21,005 nucleotides of DNA, from NCBI GenBank assembly GCA_031552185.1, contig JAVBMU010000077.1:1-21005 (forward strand), written 5' to 3'. Both the position numbers and the translations under genes were made by a program. Numbering within the stretch: the first letter of the stretch is position 1; the number at the start of each line of letters is the position of its first letter. Shown one piece after another: positions 1-7,523 of this stretch. A model generated the notes under the pieces. That model was not told the DNA's origin. It ran no database searches and worked only from the letters and a program-made list of their open reading frames with translations. Origin of the DNA: JAVBMU01 sp031552185 (GTDB lineage Bacteria; Actinomycetota; Actinomycetes; Actinomycetales; Cellulomonadaceae).

Positions 1-2
1 CG

Positions 3-3000
3 GCCGAGTCGGCGGCGCGGGCGCGGGAGGAGCTTGCCGCCGAACTCGGCCGACGGCCGATGCCGAGCCCCGAGATCGTCGCGCTGGCCGGGCGGATCCG
101 ACGGGCGATTCGGGAGAACCGCCCCGAGAACGAGAACGAACTGCTCCGAACGGACCCGACCAGCGCGGCGCGCGCCGCCGGCGCAACCGTCACGGCGTCG
201 GTCGAGGGGCAGGTGGCCGGCGCTGCCGGCGCCTACGACGCCCTCGCGACCCCGCCTGCCGGCGCGCCGACGCGCGCCCCGGTACCGGTCGATCCGCCGT
301 CCGCCGCATCGCCCGGCTTCGCGGTGGCCGCGGCGCAGGCCGCGCCCGACCCGGTCCCGCCCCAGGACCTGACGCTCGACGCCGACGTCGCCGCCACCGA
401 CCGGCGGATCGCCGACTCGGGCATCGACACGCCGGTCAGCCGCGAGGTGCCGGACGGACCGTTCGAGCGCTCCCGCCGAGCCCGGGGGGAGTTGGGCGAC
501 CTGGCGCAGCGGGCCCCCGCGCAGATCGCGGCCGAGCACTCCCGGGCCATCGATCGGGCGCAGGCCGACCTGACCCGGCTGCAGGGGCAGGCCGTCGCGG
601 CCCTGCGGTCGGGGCGCGGCAGCACGGTCGCGGCGGTGGCCGGCCGCCAGTCGGACCTGATCAGCGCCGAGGAACAGCTCCGCGAGGCGGTCGGGCAGCG
701 CGCCCGCGCCGACTACGACGAGGCCCGCACGCAGGTCGAGGCGCTGCTCCAACCGCTCGCCCGCACGGCGCTCGCTCGGTGGGACGCCGGCCTGGCGAGC
801 CTGTCCCTGCGGTTCCGCGACCGCCTCGCGCGGGTGCAGGCGTGGGTCGACGAACGCCACGCGGGTGCGCTCGGCGCGATCGTCGCCCTCGGGGACTACG
901 TCGTCGGCCTGCCGTCCTGGGTGAGCGCGGAGTATGTCGACGCCGAACGGGAGTTCGGCGATGGTGTGGTGGCCCTGCTCGAAAGCATCTCCGCCGACGT
1001 CGACGGCGTCGTCCTCGCCGCGCAGGGGATCGTGCGCCGCGCGCGGGTCGCGATCGACGGCGAGTTCGGGGCGATGGAGCGGCGTTTTCCGGCGTGGGCG
1101 GAGCGCGAGCGGGCCCGGTTCGCCGGCCTGCTCGACGGACTGGACGGGCAGATCGCGGCCGCCCGCACCGGCTTTGTGCGGGACGTCTCGGTGCGGGCCG
1201 TCGCCGCCGTCAACGAGGTCCACGCGACCGCACAGGCCGCGCGGCAGGCGGCCGGCGGGCTGATCGGCGAGGTGGTCGCAGCGATCGAGGAGTTCGCCGA
1301 GGACCCGGTCCGGGCGATCATCGATGGTCTGCTGCGGCTGGTCGGCATCCCGCCCGCCGAGTTCTGGTCCCTGCTCCAGCGCATCGAGCACGTCATGGCC
1401 GACATCGCCGACGACCCCGAGCGGTTCGTCAACACCCTGGTGGCCGGCCTCCGGGCGGGCTTCGAGCGGTTCTTCGAAAACTTCGGCGGCCACGTGTTGC
1501 GCGGGTTCTGGGACTGGCTCTGCTCCGGCCTGAAGACCTCCGTGCCGCTGCCGACGGAATTCACCCCGCTGTCTTTGGCGCGGTTCGCGCTGGAATTGAT
1601 GGGCATCACGTGGCCGCGCGTGCGCGAGGTCCTGATCGAGCACCTCGGGCCGCAGGCGGTGGAGGTCATCGAGCAGGCCTGGCGCCTGATCTCGGCCCTC
1701 GTCGAGCGGGGGCCGGCCGGCATCGTGGAACTGATCCGGGACAAGCTCTCCCCGGCGACCATGATCGAGGCCATTCTCGAGGCTGCGGTCGAGTACCTGG
1801 TCGAGACGCTGATCAAGCAGGTGGCCGTCCGGGTGGTCGCGATGCTCAACCCGGTGGGCGCCGTGGCCGCGGCCATCGATCTGATCTACCAGGTGTGCGC
1901 CTGGGTCTTCCGCAACGCCGCGCGGATCTTCCGGTTCGTGCAGGCTGTGGTCGACGGCGTCGCGGACGTGGTGGCGGGCAAGGTCGCCGGCCTCGCGGCC
2001 GGCGTCGAACGGGCGTTGGCGACGCTCGTCGGGCCGGTCATCGACTTCCTGGCCGGCCTCCTGCACCTGGGCGGCCTGCCGGATCAGGTGGGCGACGTCG
2101 TCGTGAAGCTGCAGACCGTCGCGCTGGCCGCGCTGGACGCCGTCGTCGGCTTCGTGGCCGGCCGCGCCCGGGCCCTGCTCCGGGCCGCCGGCGTCGGCGG
2201 CCCGCCGGCCGAAACCGGGCCGAGCGAAACCGGGCCGAGCGCCGCCGCGGCGAGCGGAACCGGGGGGAGTGCGGACGGCGAACTCGGCACTACGGTCCGG
2301 TTCGCGGCCGACGGCGAGACGCACCGCACCTGGATCGAACGGGTCGGGACCGAGGCGACGCTGATGGTCGCCTCCGCGGCGCAGGCCATCGAGGCGAGGA
2401 TCGCCGAGTGGCGGGGCAAGCTCGCGACGATGGAAGGGCAGCGCCGGACCGACGCCGAGGCCGCGCTGGCGGCGCTCTCGGCCGCCGTGCGGGTGCTCGA
2501 TGCGCAGGCGGACGCCCTCGCGCCGCAGTTCGCGGCCGCGGTCTTGGCCGCGCGGGGGAGCGGCCGCCCGGGGAGCGGCACACCGGGAAGCGCCCCACCG
2601 GAGCACGCCGGGCCGGACGATTCGGCGATCGAGGCCGGGCAACGGAACCTGGCCGCCCTGCTGCGCGCGGCCTTCGAGGCGTTCCACGGCAACGAGGAAC
2701 CGCAGGTGCACCTGAGGAATATCGCCAAACACATCCACCAGCACGGCACCGACTACGCCCGGAGCGTGACGGAGCAATGGGCGCCGGCGGTGCGGCGCGC
2801 GAAGCTCGACCCGCCCGGCACCGAAGCACTGTGGCCCGACTCGGTGCTCAATGCAGCGAGCGGTGCGGCGTACCTGGTCAAGGAGTCGACCCACGAACTG
2901 TTGCTGCCGTGGTTCCTCGTCGGCAGCCGGACCAACCCGCGCCGGGCCGAGTCCGGCACGTTCGCCTGCCACGCGTTCCAGACCGACACCCCGGACCCGC

Positions 3001-3968
3001 CGCACCGGGTCCGCCTGGCGTTCATCGACGAGCTTGGCCGGGACGCGGCCCGGCGGCTGCGGGAGCACGGCCTGGCGAAGGTGTCGGAGCAAGAGAACTC
3101 GGCTCTGCGGGCGAGCATCGCGGCGCTCCGTTTCACCACCGCGGGCGGGCGCTGGGGCGCGTTCGTCGGACTGCCCGTCGATGCGGTGAACCCACTGATC
3201 AAAAGCGCGATTGCGGCGGCCGGCGGAATCGAGGCGTTTCTCCGGGCGATGGTCACCCCGCCCGGCGAGGCGGGCGGGATCACCTGGGCGCAGTTCCAGT
3301 CGGTCCTGGCGGGCGGCGCGGCGACCAGGAAATACGTCAAGGATCTGTTCCGCGACCTCAATCCCGGCCACCACGAGTGGATCCCGACGGGGTACATCCC
3401 GCAGGTCGTGGAGCATGCGATCGCCACGGCGCGGGCCGGCGGCGTGCGCGACGCGCTGCGCTGGATCACCGCGCAGAACACCTTGCGCTCGCCGACGCGG
3501 TACGTGCTGCATCCGCCCAGGATCGTCCAGGTCGCGCCCGCGCCGAAGCCCGCGCCGAAGCCCGCGCCGGCGAAGAGCGCTCCCCGCCCGCAGCTGCGGA
3601 TGGAGTTCTCCGGGCACGTCGGCGCGTTCTATACGGCCGACGCGGACCGGAAGCCGACCGGAACGATCGGCATGGAGGCATTCCACGACTGGCTGCGCAC
3701 GGAGTTCGATGCGCACAAGGCGCGCGGTCCGCTCGAGTACATCCGGCGCCTGCAGTCCCAACTCCGGCATCGGGTCTGGGACGGGCGCCTCGACGACATC
3801 CCCGTCGCCTGCCACGACCAGCGCGTGGGCATGCTTTTCGACGCCGCGCCGGGGGAGTTGCTCGACCTGACCGTCGCCCAACTCGCGGTGCGCCAGCGCC
3901 TGAACTGGCGCCGGATCGAGGACAATTTCGACGCGGCGTACGCCGCAACCGAGAAGACGGGGTCATGA
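3..3968 (+). CDS. Very large helical protein of the type found in eCIS (contractile injection system) islands, 5' end outside window
   Basis: The frame is open from the left edge, so at least 1321 residues are seen and the true start lies upstream; the ATG at position 60 is internal to the open frame. The body (about residues 130-690) is a series of long amphipathic and hydrophobic helices rich in Ala, Val, Arg and Glu, including runs such as GIPPAEFWSLLQRIEHV. From memory this matches the big proteins encoded beside DUF4157/eCIS structural genes, so it may be a cargo or toxin carrier. Low-complexity linkers at about 2211-2290 (ETGPS twice), 2560-2620 (GSG/PGS) and 3531-3590 (PKPA repeats) separate C-terminal modules. 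One module carries NPGHHEWIP (3360-3386), reminiscent of His-rich toxin nuclease signatures, but not diagnostic. A last module of about 120 residues follows the PKPA linker. No signal peptide can be judged. Family assignment is recall plus pattern; function is inferred. Confidence 0.7.
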   Translation, partial: AESAARAREELAAELGRRPMPSPEIVALAGRIRRAIRENRPENENELLRTDPTSAARAAGATVTASVEGQVAGAAGAYDALATPPAGAPTRAPVPVDPPSAASPGFAVAAAQAAPDPVPPQDLTLDADVAATDRRIADSGIDTPVSREVPDGPFERSRRARGELGDLAQRAPAQIAAEHSRAIDRAQADLTRLQGQAVAALRSGRGSTVAAVAGRQSDLISAEEQLREAVGQRARADYDEARTQVEALLQPLARTALARWDAGLASLSLRFRDRLARVQAWVDERHAGALGAIVALGDYVVGLPSWVSAEYVDAEREFGDGVVALLESISADVDGVVLAAQGIVRRARVAIDGEFGAMERRFPAWAERERARFAGLLDGLDGQIAAARTGFVRDVSVRAVAAVNEVHATAQAARQAAGGLIGEVVAAIEEFAEDPVRAIIDGLLRLVGIPPAEFWSLLQRIEHVMADIADDPERFVNTLVAGLRAGFERFFENFGGHVLRGFWDWLCSGLKTSVPLPTEFTPLSLARFALELMGITWPRVREVLIEHLGPQAVEVIEQAWRLISALVERGPAGIVELIRDKLSPATMIEAILEAAVEYLVETLIKQVAVRVVAMLNPVGAVAAAIDLIYQVCAWVFRNAARIFRFVQAVVDGVADVVAGKVAGLAAGVERALATLVGPVIDFLAGLLHLGGLPDQVGDVVVKLQTVALAALDAVVGFVAGRARALLRAAGVGGPPAETGPSETGPSAAAASGTGGSADGELGTTVRFAADGETHRTWIERVGTEATLMVASAAQAIEARIAEWRGKLATMEGQRRTDAEAALAALSAAVRVLDAQADALAPQFAAAVLAARGSGRPGSGTPGSAPPEHAGPDDSAIEAGQRNLAALLRAAFEAFHGNEEPQVHLRNIAKHIHQHGTDYARSVTEQWAPAVRRAKLDPPGTEALWPDSVLNAASGAAYLVKESTHELLLPWFLVGSRTNPRRAESGTFACHAFQTDTPDPPHRVRLAFIDELGRDAARRLREHGLAKVSEQENSALRASIAALRFTTAGGRWGAFVGLPVDAVNPLIKSAIAAAGGIEAFLRAMVTPPGEAGGITWAQFQSVLAGGAATRKYVKDLFRDLNPGHHEWIPTGYIPQVVEHAIATARAGGVRDALRWITAQNTLRSPTRYVLHPPRIVQVAPAPKPAPKPAPAKSAPRPQLRMEFSGHVGAFYTADADRKPTGTIGMEAFHDWLRTEFDAHKARGPLEYIRRLQSQLRHRVWDGRLDDIPVACHDQRVGMLFDAAPGELLDLTVAQLAVRQRLNWRRIEDNFDAAYAATEKTGS
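2211..2240 (+). repeat. 15-bp tandem repeat, two copies, in a coding linker
   Basis: Two identical copies of gaaaccgggccgagc lie head to tail at 2211-2225 and 2226-2240, coding for ETGPS twice. The repeat starts a Gly/Ser/Pro-rich linker and preserves the reading frame, so it can change in copy number without breaking the protein. Confidence 0.85.
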
Positions 3969-3988
3969 CGTCGGACCTCGCCCGCGCC

Positions 3989-4020
3989 CGCCCTGAGCGC
4001 GCGGGGGCGCGCTCAGGGCG
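3989..4020. terminator. Strong hairpin terminator between convergent genes
   Basis: A perfect 14-bp inverted repeat (arms cgccctgagcgcgc at 3989-4002 and its complement at 4007-4020) closes a 4-nt gggg loop. It sits 20 bases after the stop of the large eCIS-type gene and 6 bases after the stop of the SDR gene on the opposite strand. It has no T tract, as is common in actinobacterial terminators, and could serve both converging transcripts. Confidence 0.85.
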
Positions 4021-4026
4021 CCGGGC

Positions 4027-4800
4027 TCACCGCCCGGTGACGTATCCGGCGTCGACGTGGAGGGTGGTGCCGGTGACGTAGGAGGAGAGATCGGACGCGA
4101 GCCACAGGCTCGCCTGGGCTACCTCCTGGGGCTGGGCGAACCGCCCGAGCAGGCTCAACTGCGGGGCGTAGTCCTGCGCGTTGAGGCCGAACTGCTCCAG
4201 CGCGCCGCGCAGCATCGGGGTGTCGATGGCGCCCGGCGCCACGGAGTTGACCCGAATGCCGGCGGCGCCGTTCTCCATCGCGGCGACCTTCGTCATGCCG
4301 ACGACGCCGTGCTTGGCGGCGACGTAGGCGATGTTCGCCGGCTGGGGCCGGAACCCGCTGACGGACGAGATGTTGACGATCGAGCCGCCCTGACCTTGCG
4401 CGAGCATCTGCTGCAGTTCGTACTTCATGCACAGCGCGGTGCCGGTCAGGTCCACGGCCATCAGCCGGTTCCAGTAGTCCTCGTCGAACTCGGCGGCCGG
4501 CTTGTCGTCCGGGGTGAGCGCGGCGTTGTTCACCGCGCAGTCCAGCCGGCCGTAGGCGCGCACGGTCGCGGCGACCATCTCCTGCACCTGCGCGGACACC
4601 GAGATGTCGACGTGGACGAACGTGGCCTCGCCGCCGTCGGCGACGATCCGTTCGGTGACTGCGCGGCCCTTGTCCTCGTTGAAGTCGGCCACGACTACCT
4701 TCGCGCCGGACTGGGCGAAGAGGACCGCGGTCGCCTCGCCCATGCCCATCGCCGCGCCGGTGACGATCGCTACCTTGCCCGCCAGAATCGGGAACGCCAT
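4027..4800 (-). CDS. SDR-family NAD(P)-dependent oxidoreductase
   Basis: A 257-residue classical short-chain dehydrogenase, the usual length for the family. The N-terminal Rossmann glycine motif TGAAMGMG is at residues 14-21, Asp39 at the end of the second strand favours NAD(H) over NADP(H), NNA is at 91-93, the catalytic Ser is Ser146 in NISSVSG, and Tyr159-xxx-Lys163 completes the active site. The position usually held by the fourth catalytic residue, Asn, reads Asp117 (VDLTG), a variant seen in some family members. The C-terminus has the common VNSVAPGAIDTPM and YVTGTTLHVDAG motifs. The ATG at 4800 is chosen because AGGAGG ends 8 bases before it; the in-frame GTG at 4809 overlaps that ribosome site. 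The substrate cannot be told. It is transcribed alone, divergently from the lipoprotein operon. Confidence 0.93.
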   Translation of the reverse strand: MAFPILAGKVAIVTGAAMGMGEATAVLFAQSGAKVVVADFNEDKGRAVTERIVADGGEATFVHVDISVSAQVQEMVAATVRAYGRLDCAVNNAALTPDDKPAAEFDEDYWNRLMAVDLTGTALCMKYELQQMLAQGQGGSIVNISSVSGFRPQPANIAYVAAKHGVVGMTKVAAMENGAAGIRVNSVAPGAIDTPMLRGALEQFGLNAQDYAPQLSLLGRFAQPQEVAQASLWLASDLSSYVTGTTLHVDAGYVTGR

Positions 4801-4995
4801 TGTGCACACCTCCTGTTGGCTCTTCGGCCGTCGCAGCCTCCCGACGGCGTCCGTTGCAGCATGCTCCGGCCGGCGCCGCGGGCGTCGGTCTGCTCACTGG
4901 CTGAAACGGCCGGGTCGTCCGGCCGCACCCGGGGGGCGCGGCCGGCGGGCGCGCACCGACCTGCGAAACGTCGCCGGTTCCCGCATCGTGTGCAG
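4801..4995. other. Divergent intergenic region with a short palindrome
   Basis: This 195-base stretch separates the divergent SDR and lipoprotein genes and must hold promoters for both, but I see no convincing -35/-10 pair on either strand. A 7-bp inverted repeat (cggccgg at 4907-4913, ccggccg at 4919-4925, 5-base spacer) could be an operator or just a product of the base composition. Confidence 0.4.
4809..4814 (-). promoter_or_regulatory. Ribosome binding site of the SDR gene
   Basis: On the minus strand the perfect sequence AGGAGG is followed by 8 bases and then the ATG at 4800. It fixes that start and rules out the GTG at 4809, which the ribosome site itself overlaps. Confidence 0.85.
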
Positions 4996-5523
4996 GTGAA
5001 ACGGCGCAGGGGAAGTCAGGAGCGCGGCGCGGCGCGAGGCCATCCGGCCTCCGGTGGCGCCCGTCCGCGGCGCCGGGCGCCGGCGCTCGCGGCGGGCGTC
5101 GCCCTCGCGCTCGCGCTCACGGTCGGCGGCTGCGGCTCGACGGTGCGGTCGGTGTCGATGGCGCGGACGTACGTGGGCGACGGGGTAGCGGATGCATCCT
5201 CGGCCGTGGCGACGGCCCGCCTCGTCGTCGCCCAGGTCCGGGCGGGCCGGATCCTCGTCCCGACCGCGGAGGTCACGCTGGACGAGTCGGTCGCAGCGCT
5301 CGTCCGGGCCACCCGGCATCAGGCGACGTTGGTGCCGCCGAACCGGGCGACGGCCGGGCTGCGGGACGAGGCGCTGACGGCGACCGACCAGGCCCGGACC
5401 GGCGTCGTCGCCGCCCGGGACGCGCTCGCCGAGACGACCGGCGCGCGCCTTTCCGCGGCGGCGGGACGGTTAGCCGCGGCCGCGGCAGCGCTCGATGCGG
5501 TCGGCGCCGAGGCGACGGGATGA
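4996..5523 (+). CDS. Small predicted lipoprotein, first gene of the transporter operon
   Basis: A 175-residue product with an Arg/Lys-rich N-terminus, a hydrophobic stretch (ALAAGVALALALTV) and a lipobox-like VGGC with Cys46, so it is probably exported and lipid-anchored outside the membrane. The mature part is Ala- and Val-rich and predicted mostly helical; I recognise no domain. The start is uncertain: GTG at 4996 or 4990 are the only candidates that keep the signal peptide, and neither has a good Shine-Dalgarno; an ATG at 5161 would remove the signal. The reading frame continues upstream as antisense of the SDR gene, which is not coding. A rare TTA codon is at 5470-5472. Its TGA overlaps the transporter ATG (ATGA at 5520-5523), implying translational coupling and perhaps a substrate-handling or accessory role. 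Confidence 0.72.
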   Translation: MKRRRGSQERGAARGHPASGGARPRRRAPALAAGVALALALTVGGCGSTVRSVSMARTYVGDGVADASSAVATARLVVAQVRAGRILVPTAEVTLDESVAALVRATRHQATLVPPNRATAGLRDEALTATDQARTGVVAARDALAETTGARLSAAAGRLAAAAAALDAVGAEATG

Positions 5524-6749
5524 AGCGGGCGCTGGGGGTGGCGCTGGGCATCCTGACGGCGATCGGCGGCTTCGTCGATATCGGTGACCTGGTGACGAAT
5601 TCCGTGGTGGGTTCCCGCTTCGGGTTGTCCCTGGTGTGGGTGACCGGACTCGGGGTGATCGGCATCTGCCTGTTCGCGCAGATGTCGGGGCGGGTGGCGG
5701 CGGTCAGCGGGCGGGCGGTGTTCGAGATCATCCGCGAACGGCTCGGTCCCCGGGTGGGCGGGGCGAACCTGGTCGCGTCGTTTGCGATCAACATCCTGAC
5801 GTTGACGGCGGAGGTCGGCGGCATCGCGCTCGCCTTGCAGCTCGTGAGCAGCGTGGAACACCGGCTGTGGGTGCCGTTCGCGGCGTTCGCGGTGTGGTTG
5901 GTGTTGTGGCGGGTGAAGTTCAAGATTCTGGAGAATGTGACCGGTCTGGTCGGGCTGTGCCTGATTGTTTTTGCGGTGGCGCTGTTCCAGCTCGGTCCGG
6001 ACTGGGGCGACCTGGCCCAGCAGGCGCTCCGACCGGTGATTCCTGCGCAGGAGGGTGCGGCGTCGTACTTCTACTACGCCGTTGCCCTCTTCGGTGCGGC
6101 GATGACCCCGTACGAGGTGTTCTTCTTCTCCTCGGGCGGGATCGAGGAAGGCTGGACGCGCAAGGACATCGGGCAATCGCGGGTCGACGTGCTCGTCGGG
6201 TTTCCGTTGGGTGGGCTGCTCTCCGTCGCGATCGCGGCGGTGAGCGCCGTCGTGTTGCTACCGGCGGGCATCGCCACCGAGACGCTCTCGCAGATCACGC
6301 TGCCCGTGGTGGTGGCCGGCGGGAAGTTGGCCCTGGCGGTGTTGATCCTCGGCGTCGTGGCGGCGACGTTCGGCGCCGCGCTGGAGACCGGGCTGTCCAG
6401 CGGTTATACGCTCGCGCAGTATTTCGGCTGGTCGTGGGGCAAGATGCGCAGGCCGGCGCAGGCGGCCCGATTCCACCTGACCATGATCGTGACGCTGCTG
6501 GTCGGGGTCGGGGTGTTGCTGACCGGCGTGGACCCGATCAAGGTGACCGAATACTCGGTGGTCTTTTCCGCCGTCGCGCTACCGCTGACGTATGTGCCGA
6601 TCCTGGTGGTGGCGAACGACCCCGACTACATGGGCGACCAGGTGAACGGACGGGTCCTGAATACGCTCGGACTGGTCTTCCTCGTGATTGTGCTGGTGGC
6701 CGCCGTCGCCGCCATTCCGCTGATGATCATGACGGGAGCGGGAGCATGA
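5520..6749 (+). CDS. NRAMP-related divalent metal transporter with altered metal-site motifs
   Basis: A 409-residue polytopic membrane protein with about 11 hydrophobic segments, the size and topology of the NRAMP/SLC11 family (LeuT fold, proton-coupled metal uptake). The first segment aligns with the canonical DPGNxxTN-xxGSxFGxSLLW pattern as DIGDLVTN...GSRFGLSLVW (Asp20, Asp23). The sixth segment reads GAAMTPYEVFFFSSG, aligning with the canonical GAxxMPHNLYLHS, so the metal-binding Met is Thr196 and MPH becomes TPY. The conserved Asp20 is kept, Asn becomes Asp23, and Pro becomes Ile21. It is therefore a member of a divergent NRAMP branch; the metal may be harder than Mn or Fe, for example Mg. 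It starts inside the stop of the lipoprotein gene and ends inside the start of the next (ATGA both times). Family call is firm; substrate is inference. Confidence 0.87.
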   Translation: MKRALGVALGILTAIGGFVDIGDLVTNSVVGSRFGLSLVWVTGLGVIGICLFAQMSGRVAAVSGRAVFEIIRERLGPRVGGANLVASFAINILTLTAEVGGIALALQLVSSVEHRLWVPFAAFAVWLVLWRVKFKILENVTGLVGLCLIVFAVALFQLGPDWGDLAQQALRPVIPAQEGAASYFYYAVALFGAAMTPYEVFFFSSGGIEEGWTRKDIGQSRVDVLVGFPLGGLLSVAIAAVSAVVLLPAGIATETLSQITLPVVVAGGKLALAVLILGVVAATFGAALETGLSSGYTLAQYFGWSWGKMRRPAQAARFHLTMIVTLLVGVGVLLTGVDPIKVTEYSVVFSAVALPLTYVPILVVANDPDYMGDQVNGRVLNTLGLVFLVIVLVAAVAAIPLMIMTGAGA

Positions 6750-7135
6750 CCTACGAACCACGCCCCGGCGACGTGCTCGATGCCCGGCTGCACCTGCTCA
6801 GCCGCCAGGTGCTCGACGTCGACGGCATCCCGGTGACCACGGTGGACGACCTGGAGCTCGTCGGGCCGCGCGGCCCGGATTCCGGGCTGCTCTCCGGCGC
6901 CGATGAAGTCACGGTCGGCGCGATCCTGAGCGGAGCGGTGTTGTGGACCCGGATCTTCGGCGGCCGCCCGCCCGCATCCCGCTTGATCCGGGTGCCGTGG
7001 CGGGACGTCGGGTCGGTGGCCACTGTGGTCCGCCTGATCGGGTCGGGGGAGGCCCTGGCCGTGACCTGGCCGGAGCGGTGGGTCCGGGACCACATCATCG
7101 GCCGGATTCCCGGGGGCCGCCATGATCCTCGGTGA
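6746..7135 (+). CDS. PRC-barrel-like small protein 1 of the transporter operon
   Basis: A 129-residue soluble protein with no signal or membrane segment. The N-terminal part (GDVLDARLHLLSRQVLDVDGIPVTTVDDLELV) fits the PRC-barrel beta pattern, in which a short D-G-x-x-x-G-type turn joins two strands. A later part (RLIRVPWRDVG) fits the paired VPW strand seen in actinobacterial PRC-barrel proteins. The ATG at 6746 overlaps the transporter stop as ATGA. PRC-barrel proteins beside NRAMP or MgtE-like transporters are commonly found in actinobacteria, and a cytosolic sensor or gate for the transporter is a reasonable guess. The exact function is unknown. It overlaps the next gene by 14 bases. Confidence 0.72.
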   Translation: MTYEPRPGDVLDARLHLLSRQVLDVDGIPVTTVDDLELVGPRGPDSGLLSGADEVTVGAILSGAVLWTRIFGGRPPASRLIRVPWRDVGSVATVVRLIGSGEALAVTWPERWVRDHIIGRIPGGRHDPR

Positions 7136-7457
7136 CGTGCTCGACAACCCCGTCGTCGATGCCGAGGGCCGCTTCGTCGGGTACGCGATCGACGCCCGCT
7201 TTGCCGTCGAGGGGCCGGCCGAGCGTCCGGTCGCACGGTTGCGACTGGTGGCGCTGGTGGTGAGCCCCCGCACCCGCACCTCGTTCCTCGGGTTCGAGCG
7301 CTCGGCGGTCCGCTCGCCCTGGCCGATCGCGCGCTGGTACCGGTGGCGGCACCGGGGATCGTTCGCGGTGCCTTGGGCGGATGTCGCGGTCGCGACCGCG
7401 ACGGGCGTCACCCTGCGGCCGGGGTTCCGGCGACACCCGCCGGGGGAACGAATGTGA
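7122..7457 (+). CDS. PRC-barrel-like small protein 2 of the transporter operon
   Basis: A 111-residue basic protein starting with ILGDVLDNPVVDAEGRFVGYAIDARF, a PRC-barrel-like N-terminus closely parallel to the gene before it, and ending with a matching SFAVPWADVAVA strand. The two are probably diverged duplicates that may form a pair. The ATG at 7122 lies inside the preceding gene (14-base overlap). The last gene of the operon; 66 bases separate it from the next start. No membrane segment or catalytic motif is visible, so a regulatory or scaffold role next to the NRAMP-type transporter is only inferred. Confidence 0.72.
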   Translation: MILGDVLDNPVVDAEGRFVGYAIDARFAVEGPAERPVARLRLVALVVSPRTRTSFLGFERSAVRSPWPIARWYRWRHRGSFAVPWADVAVATATGVTLRPGFRRHPPGERM

Positions 7458-7465
7458 CGAAACTA

Positions 7466-7495
7466 TTGCCTTGCCGCGGGCCGGCTCACCATACT
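7466..7495 (+). promoter_or_regulatory. Candidate promoter of the 7524 gene
   Basis: A -35-like TTGCCT (7466-7471) and a -10-like CATACT (7490-7495) are 18 bases apart. They precede a purine-rich ribosome site GAAGGGGG (7511-7518), 5 bases before the ATG at 7524. The spacing is acceptable for a housekeeping sigma factor, but the match is only moderate. Confidence 0.4.
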
Positions 7496-7523
7496 CGGTA
7501 GATATACCGCGAAGGGGGCGACT

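Noticed and set aside
779..4081. 1100-codon plus-strand frame overlapping the large eCIS-type gene
   Set aside because: Arg/Gly/Pro-rich shadow frame of the real gene, running through the terminator into the SDR gene's antisense strand.
4801..4809. SDR start at the GTG at 4809
   Set aside because: The AGGAGG ribosome site would overlap this codon; it is spaced correctly only for the ATG at 4800.
4057..5523. One 488-codon gene including the antisense of the SDR gene
   Set aside because: Only the part from about 4990 has a signal peptide and lipobox and sensible codon use; the rest is the complement of a well-supported SDR gene.
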